This document shows positions 44,801 through 56,800 of a DNA stretch of 64,000 nt, piece by piece. How positions within the stretch are numbered: the stretch's first letter is position 1; the number at the start of each line of letters is the position of its first letter. The translations under genes and the position numbers were made by a program. Source of the DNA: Patiria pectinifera (Eukaryota; Echinodermata; Asteroidea; Valvatida; Asterinidae); assembly GCA_029964075.1 (NCBI GenBank), contig CM057133.1, forward strand, positions 17,384,699 to 17,448,698, read 5' to 3'. The notes beneath the pieces are model-generated. The model ran no database searches. It saw only the letters and a list, made by a program, of their open reading frames with translations, and had not been told where the DNA came from.

Positions 44801-47800
44801 GTAGTTTGATCGAACCCGACCAAAACACCTACATTGTAGATGATTTTCTCAGAACCACTTAAAGTTTTGAGCCTTTTTAAATGGCTCGATGTTTTGAGAG
44901 AGTCACTTCACAGCGTGTGTCTGCAAACTTCTCCAAGTTATATTCCACTGTACAAATTAAGCCTCAAATTTCTACAAACTGTCTGAATATTTTTTAAAAA
45001 CTTGTGAACGAAATTGACAAAGGTTAACCATCCCTGTCTCTACATGTATCTCTCACAGAAATGCTATTTTCATTTCCAAGATCCATAAGACCAGGCAAAT
45101 TCTCTGCATAATAATGACCTCCGCTAGTCTTTCAACAGAGGGTACCCAGTACCAGTAGTTTAGCTAGTCTTTCAGCAGAGGGTACCCAGTACCAGTAGTT
45201 TAGCTAGTCTTTCAACAGAGGGTACCCAGTACCAGTAGTTTAGCTAGTCTTTCAGCAGAGGGTACCCAGTACTGGTAGTTTATCAAGCAGAGGTGTGACG
45301 CTGGTCAAATTTAATAATTCTTGACACTTGCCACACTACCCCTTTTTCAGCATGGGACCACCTGCTCTGGGACTTCCAGCATTATTCTCATGGCATTCCA
45401 TTGGGCATTCCACTCATATTTTATTAGCGGGAGTGGGGTCAAGACAAGGGGCATAAAGGTTTGGGATCAAAGGAGCACCCTGACCTCTTGACCTTTTGCC
45501 TGCCCTGGATGAGGGTCAAAGGTCATGAATGGAAAGGGGGAGTGGGAGATTTATGTGTTATGGATCGGATACTTGGCAGGCAATTGAACAAACCGGACTA
45601 TTAATGTCTTAATTATGATGTGCGAGGTGAGAGTCACAAGAAGCAGGATTGGTCTTGAAATTTGTGGACTGTTTCTGTAAATCTAGTCTTTTCTGAGACC
45701 TCCTTTTTTTTAAGTTCTATGCTGAAACGTTAAGCAAAACACCATTTTAAAAATTTTTTTGGGGAAAATCTCCAGTGCGTGAATCTTAACCAGTTTGCGC
45801 CGGATGACTTGTATACTATACACGCAAAGGTTTTGCGGTATTCGGAATGGACGACGGGTAAACACGCAGGGAACAAGGCCGGAAATATCCGTCAGCGACC
45901 CACTCGCAGCGAGTGAGGCCGGAGATATGAGTGTGCTGCCCAAAGGTAATGGCTTCAACCCGCCTGGCTTGAGGTCAAGTGAAAATTAATCCCGTGGTTA
46001 ACTGGTTAAGGGTTAAGCAGTGAAGCGAAAGGATCGAGTATTACATGCACCGGGTATCAACAAAGGTTTAGGGAATTGACATATACACTGCATGGGTCCA
46101 CTCCGTGTTGTAGTACTCAAAATTGTACTCATGAAAATGTACGGTACTTGTACAAGTTTGTAATCACAAGAAAAAAATACCTTTACTCATACTCATACGC
46201 TTTGTGTAATATATTCATGGCAAGTAAAAATATATGTAGTCCTACTCATGGTATTCATACTTGTAGAGCATGGAAACTACAAATGTATGTGTCCTTGACT
46301 TCAAAACTGGTTTCCCATTTCCACCGTTTTTCCACCGTTTTTCATGGATCTTGTTGGTTAGTTAAAGATATTGTCCTTAATTGGGTATTTATTAATGAAA
46401 TTTGGGATGCACTTTTGGGTGCTTAGAGAACCTTGTGGGTTATTTTGGGGACATACATGTATGTATATTCTCAAGTGGGTATAGGGAAGCCCTTGGGGTT
46501 GTGTATGGTAGGTTACAGCTTGTCACTTGTTTTACGAATTGTTGCCCAAGTACATATGTACACGTAGGAGATCGAGACAGGCATACTTGCTTAACTGGGT
46601 TTTTATTAATGAAATTTGGGATACACTTTTGGGTGCTAAGAGAACCTTGTGGGTTATTTTGGGGACATTTATTCTCAAGTGGGGATAGGGACTCGGCCCT
46701 TGGGGTGTACAGCTTGTCACTTGTTTTACCAATTGTTGCCCAAGTACATGTACACATGTACATGTAGGAGATCGAGACAGGCATACTTGCTTAAATTTGT
46801 CCGCTCAGTTACTCGTCAACTAGTATGTTTGTCAATTATGATGAGGAGACTGCCCTTTGAAAGGCATACACGTACATGTACACTTGTATGTAAGATCAAG
46901 TTTTTCATCAATACATGTAAGCCCCCCCCCCCCCAAGCAAAAAGAAGTTTATCAGATGGCTAATCTTAAGGGCTACTAATGCTATTTTATTAGCGAAGGG
47001 GATACCATGGGTCAGATTTCTTGTTAAGGTTCAGCAGTGCCTACGTGCACATGTGTGCATCCTGCACTCAAGGAACAGCTTTTTGTTTTAAATGGGTCTG
47101 TTCTGAGTTCTGCCACAACCCCAAGATATGGCACTCCATCAACTGTGCCAAGCTGCTTTCAGGCAAGCTACTCTAGGGGAAAACCCTGGTATGTGTGGAA
47201 TTCTCTGGCTACCCCTAATTCAAGGGTTAATTGCGTCAAAGTCCCTGGCCCTGGACAGAGTCCAGAAAGAGGGGAAAAAAATCACCTGTAAGGGCTGTGT
47301 TACATCCTGAGCTACTAACCACCTGTGTGGCTAACAGCTGTCACTGGATCACCATGGTCAGTCCTCTTTTAAAAAAAAAAGTGGGAAACATTTGATTTCC
47401 AGTTACAAGAATGCCAGATTGAAGTACATGTATTGCACATGTACTGGTAGGATAACAAGACAAGGCTTGTGTAGTCCAGCTGGACCTGAAAAGTCTCAGT
47501 AAAAATATTTATATGGGGACTCATAATGTGAGTCATTAAGTGACTCATTAGAGGTAGAGTATACCATTTGTCATTTTGTGCATTTTTTTTCGTTTGAAAC
47601 AACAAAAGTGCTCAAAATCTAAAGAAGGGTGCTTAACAACTAACCTGATGAGGTTTTAGCTCTGTGAATGCTGTACCGGTATATTCAGAGAAACAATATT
47701 CTAGGTTCTCAATTTCAATTCAAGAGTCATGTTTTGAATTGCGCCCGAAATCAGCGTCCTGGACACATATTCTCATTTAGCCGATTGCAGCGCTACGTGA

Positions 47801-50800
47801 TGTCACGCACTGCATCGACGAATTATAGCAACCGCGCGCGTGTGTGCATTGTGTCAACACTTGCGTGCGCACCCATTCAAGGCTTAGCCGAATTAAAAAT
47901 TTCCAAAAATGTGTCTTTAGACGCATCTTTGGAAATGACCTCTGTCCGGGCAGGAATCGAACCCGAGGCCTGAGCCTAGTGGTGGAAGGCGAGGAAAATA
48001 ACCACTGCGCCAACCCGACTCACATCTGGATAATAGAATCCTGAATTTTTACCTTGGCTCAACTTTCAATCACACATGTATTTCCATGCAGTTCAGAAAG
48101 TAGGGCGGTGGAGAGGGGCTACATGTATTTTGTCTCCAGAAAAATTATTTTCAATAAAAATAATAAATTAAACCATCTCTGATTTCAAAACATGCAGAAA
48201 TTTGTTTTCATTTTCAGAATAAACAATAAACAAACTGTCAGCGGTGTTTTGGCTCTGGAATTCCTAATAGTCTAACCAATAAATGACTTCAGAAAGAAAT
48301 ATTACAAAGCAAACATATTTTCTGAGATATCGGGCAGTGTCATTTCCTGTCGAAACCAAACTTTGCAGATAGCAAATCTTGATAGGTTTGTTCTTTCGCA
48401 ATTCGATTTCCTGACCAAAGTATTTCAGAAATGTCGGAGTTGGACCAGAAATATGTAAACAGGCGAGAGGGTGCTACATTTTTGGCACCTTCGGTGAACT
48501 TTGGTATTTCTCTGAATCAGATGATTGTTCTGTGATTGATTGTGGCAGAGTTTAAGTAGTGCTTAAGAAAAATCTACGAGAATATTTTTGTGGGACACAC
48601 AGGTGTAGAAAGTGACATTGCCCACTTCAACTGCTTTTCTGAATTTTTTTTACCCAGTTTGGTGCAAATATTAACACCGTTTTAGCAACGAAGATATTAC
48701 GCTGAATTAAGATCAACTGGTGTTGAAAGAGATTTTCAAAATGGTGTGCAAACTACATGTCATTATCAGACATCAGAAGATGTTTTTCATATTTGTCCAA
48801 TTTTGTTGTTGTTGAAATACCGGTACAAGATCTTTTAAGGTAAAACAACATTTGCAAACATCAAAATACAAAACTACCAAATTATTATGAAATACGGTAC
48901 CTTACTTGACTAGTCTGTAAGTGAATAATAGTCTCAAGCAGCCTGTGAAATCATGGCACCTGGTGTGCTGTCAGTTTCTCCTGGAATTTTTGTATCAATT
49001 TCCATTTATGATTGGCCGACCATCGTTGGAACAAAACTGACTTTTTCAAATACTGCCCCCAACTTACAAAATTTAGTCAGTCCACATTTTGTTTGCAATC
49101 GATTACACATCGGTGAAAGGGTGCAAGCTAGCTACTCTGGTTCCCTGCCCTGACAATTCCCTGACGTCTATGAATTGCTCTGTTTCGTCTGAAGTAGGGT
49201 CAGGGAACCAGACTACAAGAACAGCATTTTTTCTTGATTTTTCCAGCATGTAAGAACACAAAACTTTAAACAGGTCAGTGAAACAATATTTGCTATAAAA
49301 TGCTGACCCCCAAATTCATCCATTTCTTAAAATTACAGCAAATATAAAAATGTTATATTAAACTTATAGTGGAAGTGGAACCGGCAACCAGAATTAGAAG
49401 CTTTTACTGCGGTGGTGTCACGCTCACGAAGGAGCCCGAAGTGTGTGCATACTACCTGAGCAAGACTCGCGCGAGTCTTGCACCACCGCAGAAAATGGCT
49501 GCTGCCGGATTTGTCTATACTCTGTGAAAGGTAAAGGTCCCACAAAATCTGTCCAATTTGAATCTGGAATTGTGTACACAATTTGCAGAGCTGTATTCAA
49601 GTCAATCAAAAGTCAATGACAAGCCAATCAAAAATCAAATCACAAACCAAATCGCCAGGAAAGGAATAACTTTTTTACCGTTCATATGAATAAAGCGTGT
49701 CACTTGATCTGAGACTGGACACCTCGTGATCGACTCGCGAGGCCCTGTGATGACTCAAATCTCTACTACTTACTACAAAGTATCAAAAGTGACTTACAGG
49801 ATCCTTGTGGAGAGCCAACTTGAACTTGTCAAAGTACAGCCAACGCAGGGCCTCGCTGTGATCCATGTCGTGGTAGAAATCCCTGGCCGTGAAGCCGAAG
49901 GAGTGGAACTCTCCGCCAGGATGCAGCAGCAGCGTGGTCGGGGTCTTCATGTTGGTCACGCCGGGGTCCCCGCCTTCCCACTTGCGCATGATCTGCACGT
50001 CGTCCGGGTCCCGTCGATAGCTGTAGGCGTAGCCGCTGAAGGTGGTGCCAAAATCGATGGCCACCACCACCTTGAAGGGGTGAGGGGAAGGGGGTGAGGG
50101 GGCCAGGGGTGTGGCTGGGGAGCTGTGGATGGCTACGGCCTGCTCCATGCTGAGGCTGTTGGTGGAGCCGGGGGTCTGGGCGCTGTTGTTGAGGGATAGG
50201 GTCGGCCTGACAGGGGTGCTGGTAGCCGGGCCTGCTGAAGTGCCTATTGGGGGAAATGGGCAGAGAATTGAAAACGTGAATGTATTTTACATTTAAAGCT
50301 GCCAAAACGCTCTTACGTGATCTTACATGTAAATGCCTTTGGAAAGATCCTTTCAGGACCATAACATCAGGCCATTCAATGATGTGTATGCATTATCATG
50401 TATTTCAGGTAAAATCCAGTCAGTTATAAACTTCAGGTCTGGATCCCGAGTGTACATTGTAATTTTAGGATTTTTCACCATTTATGCCAGTATTTCTTTC
50501 GGCTGTACTGACAATATGGTGGGGAATTGTTTAACCTTGGCAGAGGTTTGCGCTCTATGAGTGCTGTCTAGTTTTTATTGAGATCAACCCCAATCCACCC
50601 CGCCACCCTCTCCAAAATAGAAAGTTTTACATTGTTCAAAACCTGTTTAATTTCTTTACATTTTGTTTACATGTGCACTCTAACCTCAAGATAAAAGTAT
50701 TTTGTTTAAAATTGAAAGCGATAATACTGAAAGACCTGCACATCCAAAGGAAACATTTATATACATGTACTACTAGTAAAGCAAATAGGAAAAATGTGAT

Positions 50801-53800
50801 CACCATGGCCCCTGATGGATTGAAACCCAAGGTTCTGCTGTGTTTGTGGCACAGGTGGCGGCATCTATGGGTCATGGGTACCGCCCTGCAGCCATATTGG
50901 CTGCTCTTGAGCAGGGTCAAGGCTGGTAACCCACCCCCTGATTTATGGCATGATACTGGAGATATTGGCAAGGGTACCAGTGTTTTCTTTTTTGAATGGT
51001 TTGTTTGTGATAAGGCTGGACTTGGTACTTGAAACTCAGAAACAGTTTGTGGGGATCAAGGATCCCGAACGATAAACTTGTCACACAGTGAAACTTGTTT
51101 GAAATTTATTTCTGGATGATTTACGACTAACGCCAATGTCTAAAGGTTGCTTGTTAACATCATGGCCGGGCCTTAGAATTAGGGTCAGACGTGGGTCAAA
51201 GCTCTTCAGACAAAATATGTCTTAATAAACTGGAAACAATTTCAATTGTTGGAGATAGTGCCTGTAAATTGACTGAAGCAGAATTGGAACATGCATGCGA
51301 ACTCTTGAATACCATACTTGCTCTCATCGACAGAGCTTTCAAGCTGTATGATAGCGCTCTCTCTATTTGTCAGTGTCTTTGTTCTGAGGGCTCTAGATGG
51401 TTGCACTTGCAGACCAGTAAATAAACTGCCATAGACCTCAGTGATAACTATCGGTACGCCTACCATACTCCCAACTATCCAAGGAGTTTGAGACACACAT
51501 CAAATTAAAGCTTATTTCATCATCTTTCATTTTCTATTCAGTTTTTAGAGGGTTAACCAATGACTTTTAGGAGAAAATTCCATTCAAAGATTCATCCCTG
51601 ACACCCATTCGGCACTTTGAAAAAGGATGCCTACGCTCAACTGCAAAATACAGCAATTTTAGGGCCCAATTTCATCCAAATTTCACAGAAATACGAGCTC
51701 GATGTCCGGTTCATGGCTTCCGCCCTTCTTTTTTTACAAACCCTCAAGTTCATGGCCCACAAAATGCTCTAACAGCACAAAAATTGAGGGCATGCAAATC
51801 GTGATTTGGCCAGCGCAGGCAATTTTGGGCCTATTTAATGGCCAGCACCAAGAAAGTAAAATGCCATGCATTCCTCCACATGCAATGTGGCCAAGGATCA
51901 TTTCCATGGGTCACAATTCTTGCAACATTGGTGATGCTGCAAACCTTGGTAGGAAACAGTCCTTGAGGGGACAGTGAGAGAAGATACTGCTTGACAACCT
52001 GTCAGTTTCTTTGTGTTTTTTAAAATTGAAAACCAACCACAAAAAAAAAAGGAATAATTTGCACTAGATGTCTTTATACTGCATACCATGGAACACTATA
52101 GGCCTTTTCACACTAGACAAATCTTGGGGTTGACGTGGAGTTGACGCAGGGTGGAAAACATGCGGCGCTTTCACACTTGAAAATGTTCAACCCTGTGTCA
52201 ACCCTGAGATGGATTCGTCCGGGGTTGAACTCAACCCTGCTCCAGACCAGGGCTGAGATTTTCAGGGTTCAAAACAGTAGCAACCAAGCGGGATAAGCTC
52301 GGTTTGCACACCAACAAACTTGTGAAATGATGCAGGGTTGAACGCGGGGTTGAAAAATAAAAAAACTCAACCCGGGACAGCACTGGGTTCGCCCAAGGTC
52401 GAGTTCAACCCGGGTTGAGAGGTTCTAGTGTGAAAAGGGCTAATGGTTTTATGGTTCATTAGTGAATAAGCACTAATGTAATACAATGTACATCAAGCTT
52501 CGAAGCTCGTCGCATCAGGGAGGCTGAGCTGAAACGACAGCAACGAAAATCTCGTCAGCTAGATGCTTCCCTACGTGTCCACCCCCACCCCCAACCTAGT
52601 GTGTCCAGTGTAGGACCGTAGCTTCCTGGCTAGAATTGGACTTATTAGCCATCTGCGAACACACAACACCAACTAGTATGGAGATGTTGGCTGTCATCTT
52701 CGAATTTCGAAGGACGAACTATATACATGTAGTACAGTTGCTAATGGGTTAATTGGAAAAGCCAGACCGATTTTTCCACATAAGAAAAGAAAACAAATAA
52801 CCTACTGTAGCAGTAAGCAGTGTCAAACTCAAAGAAACAACACACTTTTAAGAAAAAAAATTGTGGTAAAGATTCAAGGCCTCAACTATGACTGGATGCA
52901 CACAGGAAGCAATCAAACACAATCACATGGCTCATTGATTCCATTACAAGTTAACTGTTAACCACTATTCACAGAACCAACAATGCTGAAGACCACACAA
53001 TAAACAGGTAGCCAAATGCCTCCAACAATGCTGTGCCTAGGATCACTTGACTCCTGTTGATTTTAGCACCAGAAGTTCACAATCAACCACAAACCAGATT
53101 AATGGTTTGTGTACACACTGAGCCACTGTGGCCTGAAGAGCTGTCAGGTATCAACAAGAATTGTTGTAAGGAAAAAAAAGACAACCTTGGATCGATCTTG
53201 ACCAATTCCAAAGTTCAATTTTTTTATTGTTTGACCCACAATTTTTTTTTTTTTTAGCAGAGTGTGTGAAATCGTTTATTGCCGATTCAGGATAGTATAC
53301 CTGGCTAGAAGTTTGGCATATCAATTGTATTTTTTACCTGAAGTGGCACAGTCCCATACAATTTTTTTTTGGCACAACTGATCATCACACTTCAACGACC
53401 GAAATATCAACTGAAAATATAAACAGTCTAACAAAACAATTGTCAAATTTAAGAGAAATACCAAGCTTTTAGACTTTTTTTTCTTGCTGTTTTGTTTTTT
53501 GTTAGCCGAAACAAACCATGTCGGTAGACTACAGCAAAGGAACTTGTCTGAGAAAGTTTCACTTGTTCTTACGAGGAATTCGTCAGTTCAAAACAAAAGT
53601 TCACAACAGCTTTAAAAAAAAATTGGTTTAAAAATATCTATAAAACTAAAAAGCTATACTTGGACAAAGTGTAAATTTCACAGCACACAGTGTGAAGTCT
53701 TGTGTGCCTAAGTACACATGGCGATCATTTGTGCACTGTTCAATAAAAACATGATGCGCCCAGATCTCCTTACACAGTCAACACAGCCCGTAAAACCATG

Positions 53801-56800
53801 GTAAAACTATGACACCCAACTTGTAAATCTTCAAACTCTCCGATTGTTAGGGCCTCATGCTGTGCTGTTTAGCCAGGGTTGACGATCCCAGTCCTGAAAA
53901 GCCAGGAAAAGTTTCTTTGGCCCCAGCGCTCACCCATGAGGGCACACTTGAGACAAATCACATCAACTTTGTTGCCGTGACAACCATATGTGCGTAAGAA
54001 GGTCGTATACTCATACAGGTATGTATAAATATAGACACACACTGGTATACGCATACTCTGTATGATGGGAAAGCTGGATTGTGACAACCCGCCAAATCCT
54101 CAGAGAGAGAGGAGAACTTTAAAGTTTATCTCAGTGCTTCTTGAGCTTATAAATGGGAACATTAAGGTTGTGTTGGAAACCAGTTTTGCTGGGATGAAGG
54201 GAACCAGTTTTGCTGGGGAAGACGCACACGCCTGTGGTGCAAGTAAAGCAATGGATGGGGCCTGATCTTTAGCGCAGTGTGGTGTGTGATGGATGCTGTG
54301 TTTTGATTTGTGTTGATAAGGTTGAATGCATCCCCCTTGGCTAATTGAATAAATCAAAGACCAATACCCCAGGGAGTGTAGAAAGTAAATTCCTCAGCCC
54401 ACAGAAATGGGTTGTTGGGAGTGGACTTGTAACTTTTAGACTACAGGATTTCAAGCAGACCTGGGTTAAAAAAAAGAGAACAGTAGGCTCAATTTTTTCG
54501 AAAACTAAAATAAAACAACAGGACAAAAGAATCAGGATAAAAGTAGGACTTTTGCCATGTTCCCTACTCACAATACTTGTGCTCCATTTACAATGTACTT
54601 GTACATGTACATGTAAGCTCTTGGACACAGATACTCCTGCGCCCAATCCCTCCACTTTGTGTAATTTACACAACAGTGTGTAACACTGTTATGAATAATA
54701 GTCAATGAGATTTCATGTTTCAGATTTGTGGGACAAAAAAAGTAGGAAAAAATCAGGATAAAAGTGGGACTTGTGCCATGTTCCGTACTCACAACACTTC
54801 TGCTGCATTTACTTGTAAGCTCTTGGAAGTACAGTTGCAATGCACCCAAGCCCTTCACTGTGTGATTTACATGACAGTGTGTAACACTGTTATAAATATC
54901 AATGGGATTTCATTTTACAGTAAAAAGTAGGAATTTCAAGAAAAAGTACGAAAAGTAGGAGCAAGGTAAAAAAAAGAAGAAGAAAAAAGTAGGAAAAGCA
55001 GGAATATACAATGCATATATGTACATGTACATGTACTTTTTGAAAGCATGAGTGAACTTTATTGGTACCGCTGCTCTTTCTACCGTACACATGCAGTACC
55101 TTTGCATCTGTTAAACTATACAAAAACAAATTGGAAAAAAAACCTCTTTTGTTTGAAGTCTTCAAGTTAAACTTAATTGCCTTGATTTTGACAGAATGTA
55201 AACAATGCCCTAGTGATGCTGGAGCTGGGCTTGGCATGTCTAGCGGGCGGCACTTTCAGCGGATGAGCTTACCGAATGGAAAGAGTACTGAGTAGAGCAA
55301 TATGTACACAAAGAGTGGCCTACTGTACAAGCATGAGGGATCATTTTTTCATGTTCAAGAGCCCTAGAATGTACCATGGGGTCAGAACATTTTGGTATGT
55401 GTGCATCATTAAACAATGACTGCACAGATGGAAGTTGTTAGTGAGACAGTAGACATAACATGACATGTTGGACCAATTACACACAAAAACATACCCTCAA
55501 GACTCGCGCGACAACATTTTTATTTTGACTGAAGTAATCCTACGGTATCAAGACCAGAGACAACTTTTATTTTGACTGAAGTAAACCCATCAAGCCCAGA
55601 GACAACTTTTTATTTTGACTGAAGTAAACCCATCAAGACCAGAGACAACTTTTTATTTTGACTGAAGTAAACGTACATGTACGGTATACCGGTACATCCA
55701 ACATTGCCCTGCACACTGAGGTTATCGGGAGTGAAAGTGTACATGTAGAGGAATACACATTTTTTTGCAATGGGGTTCTACCATAATTTGCAGATGTGCT
55801 ACGCGTTCATGTACATGTACTAAGTGTATTTAAACAAGCACCATGCTTACCGGTACATGTACCGGTACATACATGTATTTTGGTGCAGGACAAACATTAA
55901 AAGCAAAATTGACAGTACATGCACCGGTAGGTGTGTAACCAAAGAAACACCCTATAATATCCAGGTAAATTTTTTTACCCCAAAAAAGATTCAGTTTCCT
56001 CAGAAAAGAAAAATGTTGCTTTTCACTGACTGCTACATTTTTTTTGGAGACACGCTGCATAATTATGTAATGAGTCAGTTGTTTATGGATTTGAATACAA
56101 AATATCATCTTGCATTCAGAATGCCACATGTTTACTCTGTTTAACCATGGAGGCAGAATGGTTTAACTTTGTCATGTTTGTTGAACTGTTGAACATAAAC
56201 ACATGTACACTTACCGTATGTGTATCTGCCCCAGCAAGGCTAGATTGTTAATAATTTTGTTGTCTATTGTTGAAGGCCATTTATTACAGGCGTTGCAAAC
56301 ATTTATAGGTCACTTTATCAGGAAAAAAAACATGTTGAACTTGGACTGCTACCGTACATGAACAATCTACATGTACATCAACAGCTGGGAAATGTATCTA
56401 GTTAGTACAGCTTCAGCTACACAATTAAATGTATGTACCGGTATGCCCAAGAAAGTGTCCACTTGGTTGCACTCAAAAATGTACAAGCCCAATGGTACAG
56501 TGAACCATCGCCAACATGTGGTTGCACAGTGGTTTTCTACTCTGTGCATACTAAGACACTGGGTGACCTTCGAATAACAAGCCTGAGCCCCACAGGTCAA
56601 CCAGTTTGTTATTCTTGACCAAGTAATCTCTCCTCCACTGCTAAAAAAAAATCCTTCAAATTCATCACTCCACATTTTTGCCAAGATCGCCCCATCCAAG
56701 AATTGTGTTACTAAATGTACCTTGCTGTCGTCCATTGTGGGAATTCATCTCCAGGCCGGCATTTCCCCTACGTTTTTTCCTCTGATGGCACCGGCACCAA

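Noticed and set aside
49829..50362. 177-codon - strand ORF overlapping exon 2
   Set aside because: It is in the wrong frame for the ATPase motifs; its His/Pro-rich content is an artefact of the codons of exon 2.
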